From Dryococelus australis (lineage: Eukaryota; Arthropoda; Insecta; Phasmatodea; Phasmatidae): DNA of 64,000 bases. The DNA is taken from assembly GCA_029891345.1 (NCBI GenBank), contig CM057003.1, forward strand, positions 7,544,709-7,608,708, in the 5' to 3' direction. Shown piece after piece: positions 47,903 to 59,481 of the stretch; the stretch's first letter is position 1; the number at the start of each line of letters is the position of its first letter. The notes under the pieces were generated by a model that was given only the letters and a program-made list of their open reading frames with translations, was not told the origin of the DNA and did no database searches. The translations under genes and the position numbers were made by a program.

Positions 47903-48172
47903 TACATAAGAGTTCACGGTACACACTGGGAAATCATGCTCCCAGTAAAGTTGGTAACGAATCACTAAAACATAGTTTTAAGCCTTGGCGATATATTGAG
48001 AAAGTAATAAAGGTCAATTTATAGCTACTCAAGTCAGAGTTTTCTTATTTTATACAAGCTTATAGCATGAACTTGCATAGTATCAAGTCATTCACTTTCT
48101 CAAAAATGCCACGGTTTTACTCGGGTGCATGAATAAAGTGAGACTGGTTCATGATAATGGTGATCTTATATA

Positions 48173-48635
48173 AAGGCTGGTCACGATAAAGTGAGCAGTT
48201 CTGAAATCAACCTTAGAAAAGAATCACTGCCCCTGTCTGCAATTTTAATGGGCACCCCGAGACGCCCAGTAAAGTTGGTAACGATGGTTGGGAAGTAGTT
48301 CCTTATCTTAACGTCGAATAAAAAGTGCTAGGTAACCATTTATGATGACTTAAATTATTTCTTTCGCTTCTTTTTTTTTTTTTTTTTTTTGCACCGAAGT
48401 GTAAAAATAAGCATATTTGTAAGATTTTCCTTTTCAAATAACTTTTGAGTTTCACTTGACTGACGCATGAATTACTTTTCTAATAATTTTACAGTTTCAC
48501 ATGACCGACGCATGAATAAAGCGATGAGGCCCAAGACAATGTTAATCTTACATATAACGGAATAGTACACAACGTGCATACCAGTAGATCTTAAGCAGGA
48601 CTTTCAAAAGTGCTCATTTGACTGTTATTTGCCTA
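48173..48635 (+). mobile_element. Family A MITE, long form, nested
   Basis: Left end AAGGCTGGTCACGATAAAGT after TA. The right end GTGCTCATTTGACTG then GCCTA is worn. It has the full set of internal blocks plus a partial internal duplication: CACTTGACTGACGCATGAAT, then TTTCACATGACCGACGCATG about 50 bases on. A T-run lies at 48369-48390. Confidence 0.88.
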
Positions 48636-48846
48636 TCTAGCGGAACGAGAAGGGGAGTAGATTGCAAGAAATGGTTTCAAAAGTGCTCAATAGTCCGCGA
48701 ATAGTTTCTACCCGTCTTCGTGCGCTAGAACAGTGCATCGGGACTGCGACTTCACATTGTCGCTGTCCGAAAGCGCACAGAAAAGTTGGAGTCGCACAAC
48801 ACGACAGACCAACATGACGTCAGAGGTCGACGGATTTTCATATTAT

Positions 48847-49748
48847 ACACTCTAAATTCGAATCAGTGGGAAACTACTGATTCGCAGTGAAATTCATCTA
48901 CCATAATCACTGAAAATAGCTCCACTTAGAATCAGTGGAAAACCACTGATTGTTTCAGTGAAAAATATCACTGATTGAATTAGTGACGTGAAACAATCAC
49001 TGATTGAATAAATGACGTCTGACTGTAGTGCCGAAGAGCTACCACGCCAAGTTGAAATCGTTAGAGGAAAATATGTCTTTTATAATATCGCTGCGAAATT
49101 GTATAGTTTGAAATTGTTTACTCATACTTTTCATTTTTGTTTTGATTGGTACCGTTAGGATTGTTAAAACGAATACTATATTCGAGTACTCTCTCTTCAA
49201 TACATTAAATACAGTTTAAACCTTCAAACAGAGTGTTGTGACGATTACATGGAAACGAAATGAAAGACGCAAAGACTAAGTGAAAGACGTAAAACCGGAA
49301 CGAAAGGCTGTGTGTTCATATTACCTCGTAAAATGGCGTTTTGAAAGACGAAACACATTTTAGAGAGTATCTTGTATTGTTTTTATTCCTTTATTCGTTG
49401 TTATGGCACTTCACTTGATACATGTTGTTAAATGTCCATTTTTAAACGATGTTCGACGGCGATTTTTACACGCAGTTTCACTGATACATCAGTCAAAAAT
49501 AATTAGAGATGGAGCAAGTTGCTCAGATGTTTCACTGGTCCATCAGTCAAAGAATAAACCACTGAGAAAACAATGGAAAAAATGACTGACCAATCAGTGA
49601 GAAATGTCACTGAATCAATCAGTGAAGGAAATACGGCCTTTTCTTTTACTGGTTCATCAGTTAAATTCACTGAAGTGACTGTTGTATCAGTCAGATACGT
49701 TTGACTGATTTAAACAGTGAAATTCTCACTGATTCAGATGTAGAGTGT
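48847..49748. mobile_element. ACACTC-ended element with AATCAGTG word clusters
   Basis: Inverted ends ACACTCTAAATTCGAATCAG and ACACTCTACATCTGAATCAG, flanked by a perfect 7-bp direct repeat ATATTAT (48840-48846, 49749-49755). Both ends (48860-49012 and 49470-49735) are packed with AATCAGTG, its complement CACTGATT and shorter TCAGTGA/TCACTGA forms, often as close inverted pairs that can form small hairpins. The middle is AT-rich and non-coding. The superfamily is not recognised; clustered subterminal words usually serve as transposase-binding sites in DNA transposons. Confidence 0.85.
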
Positions 49749-50048
49749 ATATTATTCTATGTCCACATTACCCCGACGAAATCTTCTCGACACGTGTGTT
49801 AATTGGCTCTTGGAAGATTTATACAACGGTAAGTAATGCTGATAATATTCAATATTTATTTTTCTAAACTCGCGATAAAGTGAACGATAATTTTGTATTT
49901 GACAATATTCGAATTTTCACGAAATATAAAAAGTACCTAAAAACGAATCGGGAAGTTATTTTTTTGCGGCAAGTAAGATTATTATTTACTACAGTAACGA
50001 AATACGCACGAAATTTTGTTTTCTATTGCTGTATTTACATTTTTGCGC

Positions 50049-50208
50049 CCCCGACGAGTCCGACATCTGTGGAAAGTAGAAATAGAATCTATTTTAGTAG
50101 GGCGGTCGGGGCTGCGATTTTGTCGGACTGACGTCACACCGACCTTGCTTTGCATTGGTTGCTGCTCAGATTTATTAGTGGCGGGGTTGTCGTGTCGGGT
50201 TCGTCGGG
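50049..50208. repeat. Short inverted-repeat segment, CCCGACGA ends
   Basis: CCCCCGACGAGTCCGACA at the left pairs with the complement of TGTCGGGTTCGTCGGG at the right. A third related word, CCCCGACGAA, is at 49771. The interior includes TGACGTCA-like TGACGTCAC. It may be a small MITE; no target duplication was found. Confidence 0.45.
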
Positions 50209-50415
50209 ATATTATGACTCCAGCTTAAGGAAAACAGGTGCGCCATAGAATGCCTCCTTCAGATAAGAGAATGTGCCTCACGCCTTTCTGGAACCCACGA
50301 TCCTTTTTCGACGCTGAACTCTTTTAAAAAGTATGTCATTCATTGGTGTCATCTCTCACTTCATTTTGATCTCTGCGCTTATAACACGAAGGAACAGAGT
50401 TGATAAGTACAGGTG

Positions 50416-50817
50416 AAGGCTGATCGCGATAAAATTAGCACTTTTGAAATATGTCACTGCTCCTGCCTGCGTATATTTTAACGGGTGCACTTAGTTCCAC
50501 GTGCCCAGTAAATTAGTAACGATGGAAGGAAAATAATTCCATATTTTAACATCGAATAAAAAATGCTAGGTAACCATTTATGATTACTTAAATTATTTCT
50601 TTCGCTTTTTTTTTTTGCACCGAAGTGTAAAAATGAGCATTTATGTAAGATTTTCCTTTTCTAATAACTTTTAAGTGTCACTTGACCGACGCATGAATAA
50701 AGTGATGAGGCCCATGACAATGTTAATTTTTCATAAGGTGGGAGAATACACAACGTGCATACTAGTAGATATTAAGCAGGGCTTTCTAAAGCGCTCAGTT
50801 TACCGTAAACAGCTTTT
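50416..50817 (+). mobile_element. Family A MITE, worn
   Basis: Left end AAGGCTGATCGCGATAAAAT and right-end block GGGCTTTCTAAAGCGCTCAG. Internal blocks CACTGCTCCTGCCTGCGTAT, GTGCCCAGTAAATTAG, AACATCGAATAAAAAATGCT and GACGCATGAATAAAGTGATG. Terminal bases are too changed to show the TA duplication. Confidence 0.82.
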
Positions 50818-51239
50818 GGACGGAACGATATGCCGGTTCTTCTGATGTAGGCGTACCCATTCTCATATTGGCTACCCTAGACTTTGGGAATGGTTCTTGT
50901 ATCTTACTGGCCGGTGCGACATCCGAATGGTCCCCTATTGGCAGGCTGGGCTGCCAGCTAACGATTAAGTTACCAGACGCTGGTTGGCCAACGGCGATAC
51001 GACTTGTTGCTGACTAATGACGCAATTTTGGTGGCGCGTGCGGCAGGAGTCCTTGGTACACTCGGCTATTTCGCTTCTGTATTGTCGAGTACTCTGTGAC
51101 GAATGTGCGACTGAATAGCAATCACCGAAGGAAGTTAAAACTTGTACGTATTCGTGTGTAATTTTTTTATCTGCCAGATCTTTATATTTTAATTATTTCT
51201 GTCGCATATCTGAACTGTTTCAACTTATGATACTGAGTA
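50818..51239. other. Unassigned
   Basis: Nothing recognised. Confidence 0.3.
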
Positions 51240-51545
51240 TGTGTGTGTGAGATTTCGGTGGCTCTTAACATCGAGTCCTCTCAGCCGATGAGAGTGAAGC
51301 GAGGTGAGTATGGAGCAGCGCCGGAATTCAAGGCCGTCGGCACCGGAAGACCCCCGAGAAAAACCCACCGAAGCAGCATCGTCAGGGCACGATTCCCACA
51401 TGTCGAAAATCCGGAGTGGCCCGGCCGGGGACTGAACCCGGATCGTCTTGGCTGGAGGCGAGCAGGCTAACCGCTCAGCCACCGAGGCCCCGGTTCGCCT
51501 TGTGGGAGGCGAGTTGTCTAACTGCTTCACCACCGCGGCCCCAAT
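51240..51545 (-). mobile_element. SINE with a second head fused in front
   Basis: On the minus strand a first head runs GGGGCCGCGGTGGTGAAGCA to TCGCCTCCCACAAGGCGAAC (51541-51491). A second head, GGGGCCTCGGTGGCTGAGCG, then starts with its own B box GGTTCAGTCCCC and a full body down to GATGTTAAGAGCCACCGAAA. The two heads have different subfamily bases. Either one SINE inserted into another just after its tRNA part, or a dimer formed. Confidence 0.88.
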
Positions 51546-54500
51546 TCACGATACTGTAAAAATTTATAAATTCAAAGGAAAAACACGAGGCATTTTTTTA
51601 CTGGCAGGAAAAATGCTTCGGTCGAACTTTGCACGGATGCAGGTCAACTAGCTTCCGATTCAAAGACAATTGTAATTCACAGATCGAAGTAACATCGAGA
51701 TGCGAATGAATAAGTGAACCCGAATTCAACAAATGCACGCTTCTTCACGGAATGAACGAGGGTTCATTCGTCACGAATGTATCAAGGGCTAATGAACTAG
51801 GAAATTAACGCTGAATTCGAACACAGCTGAAGTGTCACATGTTTGCTGCGCCAAGGTGATTTAAGTTCGCACCCGGATTCACGAACTGGGGAAACCTAGT
51901 GGTTGTTTTCGGTAGCCGGAGAATTTGCTCGGCATACTTACGATTCATTCGCCGTCGGATTCAGATTTAATCCGCCGACATGTTCACACAACCTCCTTTT
52001 GTCCCTGGAAACAATTGAAGAAATCCGCACGAGGTTGCCTGCTACCCGAGGAGAGATGACAGGCCCGGAGATAACCTGAGTCGGCTGCTTTACCCGAGCG
52101 GAAGACCTGTCGCAGGCAGCCGGCGCAAAGACTGGACGAAGTGTGGGCGGAAACGCAGCGGAATGAAGACGGGGGAGGACACGGAAGAACATCGAGATAA
52201 CACCTTCATCACGACGGTGTCCGCCATGCTACACACATAAAGAGCCTATCTTCCAGGGTCTGGCATTGAAAAGCGGACATGAAATGGCAGTGACTAGCCA
52301 ACTGAGCCTAACGTGGCATTCTGCAAGCTAGAAACGCTTCCTATTTTCTAATAACGTATATCGCGTATACATATATTTAGCAGTTTTGCGTGCGATAAGC
52401 GTGGCAGGCATACAAACAATGCCTACGAAAGGCATTTTACTAACAAACGCACACAACGGAACATACTTAAAATCATTTATTTCTCAAACGATAGTGCTGA
52501 ACATGGTACTGTAGGAACATCATGCTAAGCTTCGAAATATAAATATATAACTTATATGTAATGTATAGTTATCACTTTTCCAGTGCATTAAAAATAAATT
52601 ACCGGAAAATCAATACTCACCTCCTTCAAACGACATTTCGACTTAAACAAAAAGTACAGTGTTCCTGTAAGTGTAAAACCAGAACAAAAAAAAAATAGTT
52701 AGCTTGAAATCGTAGATACGGGAGAATCAGTTTACATACCAATCTAGTGCGATTATCTATATTTAGAAATAAAGTAATAATATTATTATCCTTAAAACAA
52801 GAAATGTGTACACTGAAAGTTCATTAATTGTTTTCCTTCACGTCTGTGTCCAAGCATCCCCTATCCCAGTAATCTTTTGTAGTCCAACGGGTACGATAGA
52901 TTGTCAGGTGGTCAGGTTGATCCTATCTAAGTGGCAAGAACCCACCAGCTTAGAAAAAAATGATGTATATGCCCTACGTGTGCGCATATTTGTTACTCTC
53001 GGCAAACTTCTGTCCAAGTCCCATCTCCTCGGGTCTGGCGCCACGTCCCCCCCCCCCCCCTCGTTGTCATTTCCTGCGAACCTGGAAGGTCGGAACACAT
53101 CCATTCTCGCTCACGTGCATTATCTGTGTCATTCGGATAATACTGCACTGATGGGTGGCATTATTCAGACCATTGCCTTCCTAAACGATAGCGTCTCTTT
53201 CTTCCTCACAGTTAACGCGTGATTTATGGCAACTTGCTTTTATTTCCTCCCCCTACACCTCTGTGGCTAGCACGGGGATGTGCTTTAAAACTGATTTATC
53301 ACCATCAGCACGCTCTGCGCGCGATGTGGTTTCGGAGTTTGCGCCCCGGAGGCATTTTTATTCTTCCGACGACGCGGTTTCGACGCGCTGAAGATACTGC
53401 GAGCATCGACGGATGCCGAAACCATATTTCACAACTTGGTAGCCAGGTTACAAAATACGCCGATACTGTAGTTTCGGTAAGAAAGCAAAATGAAATGTTT
53501 ATCTTGTTTTGCCAGCCCAGTAAATTTTTTTGTAGAAATTTTTACATCCTTGTCCCTGTGCAAAAGGACAATACCAGGATGCGGCTCGTGAGCTGAACTT
53601 GCATAAACTCATGTATGTAAACTATAAAATAATCCACGACGTATTTGGGACTCGAATTCTAAGTTGTCCGGCGGAGCCTTTTAAACCGAAGCTATCGAAG
53701 TAGATTTTCTGTGTTGAGACACAAATTTCTAACGGCGGATTTAATTATTTCCTATAACAATTATATTACTAGATTGCAACCAGGAGAGTTATTTTATTGT
53801 TCAATTAAACGCGCGATAATATTTCCTAAATCACTACCTGATAAAAACATTCCTTGATAATTAGGAGTACGTTAAAATGTCTTAATTCAGCTTGTGCTAC
53901 GTCAGCAATAGTGTTCCTGTAGCTTTGAAATAAAAAGCTCGCATGAATAAAGCTACAGTGTTAACCAGGATCTTTTAATAACATTACGTCTATAAAAAAA
54001 ATATTTTCCGTGGATGAAATGCTTATTTTTTAATGTCTGCTGACGTAAACCCGATAGAATGTTTCCCCTCTACGGACAAAAAAAACTTGAATGTTACGAC
54101 GTAACACTACACGGTGAACCTGACACTCAATTGACTTCCAACTAGGATACTGTACACTGTTTCACTTGCTATACTGCACGATATTTTGTGCGGACGAATA
54201 TGACTTTTAGATATAATCAATTATTTAATTTTCATTTGCAGAAAAAAAAAAAAAACATTTCCAGTGACTAGTTTTCCTACAAATACGTGTCAAAATTACT
54301 ATTTCATTGTTTTAGAAATGTACAAATAACGAAGACTATCGTACGTACAGAAATGAGATAATTCACACTAAAAGAAGATGACAAGGGCGACTTCGAGACG
54401 TCTATAAAATCGCACGAGGAAACATTATTGTAATTTTAAAAAAATTACTTGTATTAAGAAACTCTTACATGCTTTTGATTTGTAGTGCCCCCCCCCCCCC

Positions 54501-55754
54501 TCCAAAACTCACACCAATTTTTTTTTGTAAAATATCTTTTGCTAAGCATACCTTTAAATAAATTAAGGCAAGACTTTTACGTTGCGCTTGTTGCGTTTTC
54601 TGCAATGGTAAGGGTTTATTTTATTTACAAATTACAAAAACAGTAAAATTTTGACCTAGACATGTTATTTTGCAAAAACCGCGTGATCTAATATAAATTC
54701 GTTTGCGTAAAAAGGAAACACACACAATGTCTACGTGGTACAAATATAGAGTGCCTCATGTTCTTAAGTGGGAATACAGGGACTAACACTTATCGGACTT
54801 TACTTAGTAACATAAGATACGTGTGTACACGTTCCCTACGTGACTACCTAATAAGGCGAAATTGTGTTCTGTAACTTAACACTTATCCATGGTTCCTTTG
54901 TAGGCACACATGACTGTCTCTATAGGCAAGTACGTGGATATTTTTATGAGATGCATTGTAGATAAAATGGCCATCGTTTAGGTAGTTTGCTGCAAACGAA
55001 CCGGTAAGGGGGAAAATCTAATAAAATAACACCGAGAAAGAAAAATAAATTAGTTTTTTTATATTAATCCAAAATGGCGTACCGAGTACATTTATCACAA
55101 TGTACGTAGTTGTTCTCCAGAAATAACTTGTAAGTAAAAAAAAGGGATGCAATTTATTAAAAGCTAAATACCGCCATCTCGTAATGACTAATAGTACTAA
55201 TCATATTACTAGATAAATATTATGTATAAGAAAATTGTAATAATAACAATAATGTAGGAAATAATTTTTATAATTATTTTTACGTGCATCCATATGTCAA
55301 AACATATTTGGCTGAAGCGGATGTAAATAAAGTAAATTGTAAAATTGATATGATATGTTATTACTATGATTTTAATATACATGGTCATAGTAAACATTAT
55401 GAAGATATTTCATTACGAAGTTTTTCTTGCAAATTCTGCTTTCTGAAGCACCCAGGATGGAAATGCGTTTAACTCTAAAAAAAAAAAAACACACACACAC
55501 ACACACTTGTAATAGATAGTTTTTTTTTAATATTTAAAAAGTATATTTTAGTAAAATATTTTATAACGTTGCAAAATATATACATTCTCCTTTCATATAA
55601 TAATACGCACTCTTCTGACTATTTTTTATGTTGTCTGTACTATTTTTTTTATGAGTTCTTCACGTTATATAGTCGGGTGAAGTACGCCATAGGTAGTAGC
55701 TTTACTGCAACCTTAAGAGTGGAGCATCGACAGGATGCAAACGGCAAAGGGATA
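51546..55754. other. Unassigned
   Basis: About 4.2 kb with no recognised gene or repeat family. Poly(C) runs at 53048-53060 and 54487-54500, poly(A) near 54241-54254, and a (CA)n at 55490-55506. A 138-codon frame at 52806-53222 spans a poly(C) run and has no known domain. Confidence 0.3.
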
Positions 55755-55885
55755 TAGAAGTGTTACGAGGAAACACTGCGGCCAACGGCAATGTCCGACG
55801 CGTTTGCCCACGTGCGGAAAACCCCTGTTTTTTGACGTCGCCGGGAATCGAACACTGTACGGTGTGTCCCGCCACCTCTCTTCTA
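55755..55885 (-). mobile_element. Degenerate SINE fragment
   Basis: On the minus strand: B-box-like GTTCGATTCCCGGCGACGTC, a body remnant with GTGGGCAAACGCGTCGGACA, then CAGTGTTTCCTCGTAAC. It resembles the main SINE family with many changes. Confidence 0.6.
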
Positions 55886-56269
55886 GTGTTTTCTCTACCC
55901 ACTAATAATGAGCATGAATCCCACCTATCTGTCCCCTGTAGCATTTCTATTAATGCACGCAACAATTTTTAATTACTTCCCGTCGAAAAGGTTTTCACTG
56001 TGTTTATGCCACTGTTTATACTGTTTTTTTCTTTTTCTCTACTCAGTTGTAGTAGTTTAGCTATAAGTACACTCATGGCGGTTGTCATGGCGAAAACGAG
56101 GCCATGGTAACCCAATCTCTTGCTGCCGCGATGCATGTCTTCTTGCATGAATTACTTCCCTTGTAGGCGTAAGGGACTTAGCCCTGAGACACACTTAACT
56201 CTAGTCTACTGCGGACTCGCACCTAAAACTTAGTTTTAGAGTAGGTTAGAACAAAAACGGTTCAGCGTG

Positions 56270-56313
56270 CAGGGAGGCGAGTGGTTTTTCTCCAGTGCAC
56301 CATCGCGGCCCCA
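56270..56313 (-). mobile_element. SINE head fragment
   Basis: Minus strand GGGGCCGCGATGGTGCACTG and CTCGCCTCCCTGC, the first ~45 bases of the main SINE family. The B box and body are missing. Confidence 0.65.
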
Positions 56314-57119
56314 ACGAGTATCAACAAACGAGATAAAACTACATAACATTGCTTCATGTGTGCCCGACGTGGTGAGTGCATGTGTGAATCGAACGTGTGC
56401 AAATTTTTTAACAATTTCTCACGCACCATGGTGAATTCTTTCTACCAACCTAAACTTAAAAAAAAAAATGGAATATTGGAAATGCCTCTAATATTTTTTT
56501 GTTAAACTGAATTCAAGGTAATTTAATAATTTCTGAATAAAATTCATTGAAAAGCACTCCATGTTCGTTCATTCCTAAATACATCATACGTTACAAACAT
56601 TTAACACGTCCTCAAACATTAATGCATTTTTTTTGGGCGGGAGGGGGTGAAATTAACCCTTCTTTTATATTTTGTGTACAAATTAAAATACTCTTCATAC
56701 TTAACATGCCAGAGAGAAAAGAGGTATGTTGTTAATGGCTAGTAATAAAGAGTTCTTTTGTAAAACACTTTGAGATTAATTTTTTATGTAATTCGTAAAT
56801 TCAACATTTCTGTAATATTTCGGTCTTCAGGGATGCAGTGTTATAACACACTTAACCATTACGGATTAAAATATTAATTCAATTGTTTGCCTCCAGCATT
56901 TAAACATGCTATAGATAGCTTATGCTAAATTTGACGCAATATGTCGTAGATATTGAAGAAAATCATGCATGCTATTATTTAAGGTATAACACAAAGTATG
57001 TAGCGGCGTTTAAAAAATTTGTCTTCAAATTGTATATTATAGTCTGTTCGAAATATTCTTACACTGTTTAATTTAAAGATTGGAAAAATTGCTCTATGAA
57101 TTACGTGTCTGGTTTTGAT
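56314..57119. other. Unassigned AT-rich DNA
   Basis: Nothing recognised. Confidence 0.3.
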
Positions 57120-57445
57120 TCCTAAATATGTCGTGTGTCACAAGCATTTTATACTCATTTTAACATTAAAGGAAATTTTTTTTCTCGTTAAATTGAACCT
57201 TTGCTTGTATTCTATTAATACATTATGATATATCAGTTATAATTGTTATAAATAAAATGGAGACAAATCATATGTAATCGTAATGCCCAGTAAGAAACAG
57301 TTGTCATTATTGAACTAAGCGCGCACTAATGCAGCGCGATATCCTCTAATATAATTTCCAATATTTTGTTAAGTTTTATTCGCACGAGGCGGAGGAATAT
57401 GGCGAAAGCAGAACTTAAGCATTGCTTCAGAAAAGTAGGAAATAA
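57120..57445 (+). repeat. Ancient dispersed repeat, copy 2
   Basis: Partner of 7000-7335; shared landmarks are listed there. It ends at a sharp rise in G+C. Confidence 0.5.
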
Positions 57446-57937
57446 CCACGAATGGACAGGAGGAAGAAATGAAACAGTGTGGCATGGCTAGTTGGTACAC
57501 ATCCTTGATGTGACCGCTGGCCTGCCGAGTGACAGACGGGTCTTGTAAAGGCTGGCGGAGGGGGTGGGTCAGGTATCCTGCGCGGAAGCGGCGGTGTGAA
57601 ATGACCGGACGGAGAGGGTGTAGTGACACAACAAGGCCCTTCCCTTGTCCCGGACGCCGGCAGGGGTCGTCTCGACGCCGCGCCGGGGCCAGTCGCCCGC
57701 TCGGACGCCCCCCACAATAGCCATTGTTCCGGCCCCGCATTGTGGACGGCGTGCGCCGCTTGACAATCCGCGTGGTATTCCCACCGTTGGGAGGGTAGGG
57801 GGCACGTGTTAAGTCCTGGGGAACACACATCACCCGCCCTCCCCCCCTGGGCGACGGGTCTCTCTTCCCAACCCACGTCATCAGCTAGAGGTGCGTGAAT
57901 CACACACATTCATCTGGCATCAGTCGAGACTTCTTAA
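57446..57937. other. Unassigned, GC-rich island
   Basis: 57520-57870 is strongly G+C- and CpG-rich. Overlapping minus-strand frames of 160-170 codons are Pro/Arg-rich with no domain I recognise, and such frames are expected where stop codons are rare for compositional reasons. A nearby promoter or unmethylated repeat is possible but unproven. Confidence 0.25.
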
Positions 57938-58190
57938 GGGGCAGTGGTGGCCAAGCGGTCAGCCTGCTCGCCTCCTATCAAGGCGAACCAGGATCAATCC
58001 CCGGCCGGGTCACCGGATTTTTGCAAGTGGGAATCGTGCCGGACGATGCCGTTGGTCAGCGGGTTTTCTCAGGGATCTTCCGTTTCCCCCCTCCCCCTCA
58101 TTACGGTGCCGCTCCATATTCACTTCAATCACACTCATCGGCTCTGAAGACCTCGCTGTTAAGAGCCGTCCAGATCTCTTTATTCCCACA
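57938..58190 (+). mobile_element. tRNA-type SINE, full length
   Basis: Head GGGGCAGTGGTGGCCAAGCG with an A box, B-box-like GGATCAATCCCCGGCCGGGT, body GGAATCGTGCCGGACGATGC, and 3' block GAAGACCTCGCTGTTAAGAG. The B box is weakened (GGATCAATCC). Confidence 0.9.
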
Positions 58191-58873
58191 CTGTATGGAC
58201 GCTACTGCTAGTAAATCCGTCCACCCCATATACTGTTTAATATTTTAATTTGCACCGATAAAAATAGAAAGCAATTTATCAAAACAAAAAAGTTCTGCAT
58301 TTTAAGATTTTTTTAAATTCTCAACTTGGTGAACAGCGAAGGGAGTAGAGATATACGTTAAGTGCTTGGAAACGTTATAGTTGCAAAGCATAAAACATAC
58401 ACGTATTTTTTATTGTTACATAGTATAATGTAAATTCCGTTGAACGAATGCCACAGCGTCCAAATTAAACACAGCTACGTTGACATTCATTTCGAAAACG
58501 GCACTCCTACTTTTCGTCTACTCATACTCGTGAGAATTCATGAAAGACAAACATGCAATTTATGTCGCTGGTTACAAAATTGCCATTTCCAAGTGCCCTG
58601 TTTTAACCCAAAATAAATATCCTTCGTTTAACTCAGTGTGCTGTATAAACTACCCGTAAATTATAAAACAACATTGAAGAGAACTTTTACAATCAAATTG
58701 GTAGTATTTTATTCAAGTACACGAACCCGTAGTCTTGTTTATAAAGTTAAATATTTGAAGAAATACAATTTCATAACTTCGTGTACCCTCCTATACCAAT
58801 AATGCCGGCCGGCCACAACTCTTGTGCTGAAAAATAAAAGAAACTAAGGTGTAACGAAAATCATCCTGCTGTC
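58191..58873. other. Unassigned AT-rich DNA
   Basis: Nothing recognised. Confidence 0.3.
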
Positions 58874-58875
58874 TA

Positions 58876-59285
58876 TAGGCTGTTCACGGTAAACTGGGAG
58901 CTTTTAAAAGCCCTGCTTAAGATCTAATTGTATGCATAATGTGTATTCTTACACAATATGTAAAACTAGCATTGCCATGGACCACATAACTATATTCATG
59001 TGAAAGAGTGAGATTGTTAGAAAAGTAAATATTTTACAGATCTGCTCAATTTTACAATTCGATTCGTTAAAGAAAACAGAAAGGGAAAAAAAAAATTTAT
59101 TTGATCAAAAATGGTTACCTAACACTTTTTATTCGACGTTAAGATATAGAACTGCTTTCCCTCCATCGTTACCAACTTTACTGGGTGCATATCACTCAGT
59201 GCGCCTTTTAAAACACATGCAGGTAGTGGCAGTGACATTTGCTAAGGTTGATTTCAAACGCGCTCACTTGATTGTGAACAGCCTG
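58876..59285 (-). mobile_element. Family A MITE, long form
   Basis: Ends TAGGCTGTTCACGGTAAACT and, inverted, CAGGCTGTTCACAATCAAGT, flanked by TA (58874-58875, 59286-59287). Internal blocks ACACTTTTTATTCGACGTTA and CATGCAGGTAGTGGCAGTGA are in the same orientation as the copy at 1575. Confidence 0.9.
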
Positions 59286-59481
59286 TAGTGTTCCACGTGT
59301 TGGCGCAGTCGGACAAGAAATTTCATCGTTGTCAAAGTCCGGGCAAGACTATATACGTATAATCCATTCCCTCACGAGGGCATTGGGGAACAGGCCTGGG
59401 GATCTTCCTTGCCCACTGGGTTTGACAAAAACGTCGTAAAAACACTGAGGTAAAGCATGCGAGGTATTAGCGAGGGCATGT

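Larger units (their letters stand above)
47592..48708 (+). mobile_element. Family A copy carrying two nested family A copies
   Basis: The left end GCCGTTGACGCTAAAGTGAG stands at 47595. The body resumes after the first insert (CCCAGTAAAGTTGGTAACGA near 47941, GGTGCATGAATAAAGTGAGA near 48125). The right end TGGTTTCAAAAGTGCTCAAT follows the second insert near 48673. Worn ends and no clean TA duplication suggest this is the oldest of the three. Confidence 0.78.

Noticed and set aside
52806-53222. 138-codon plus frame
   Set aside because: Includes a poly(C)-encoded proline run, no domain, and no sign of splice structure.
57369-57909. Pro/Arg-rich 160- and 170-codon minus frames
   Set aside because: They overlap in different frames inside a GC-rich island where stops are rare. 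No motif recognised.
59295-59320. Primer-binding-site-like GTTGGCGCAGTCGG
   Set aside because: No LTR precedes it (a family A element does) and no retroelement frame follows.
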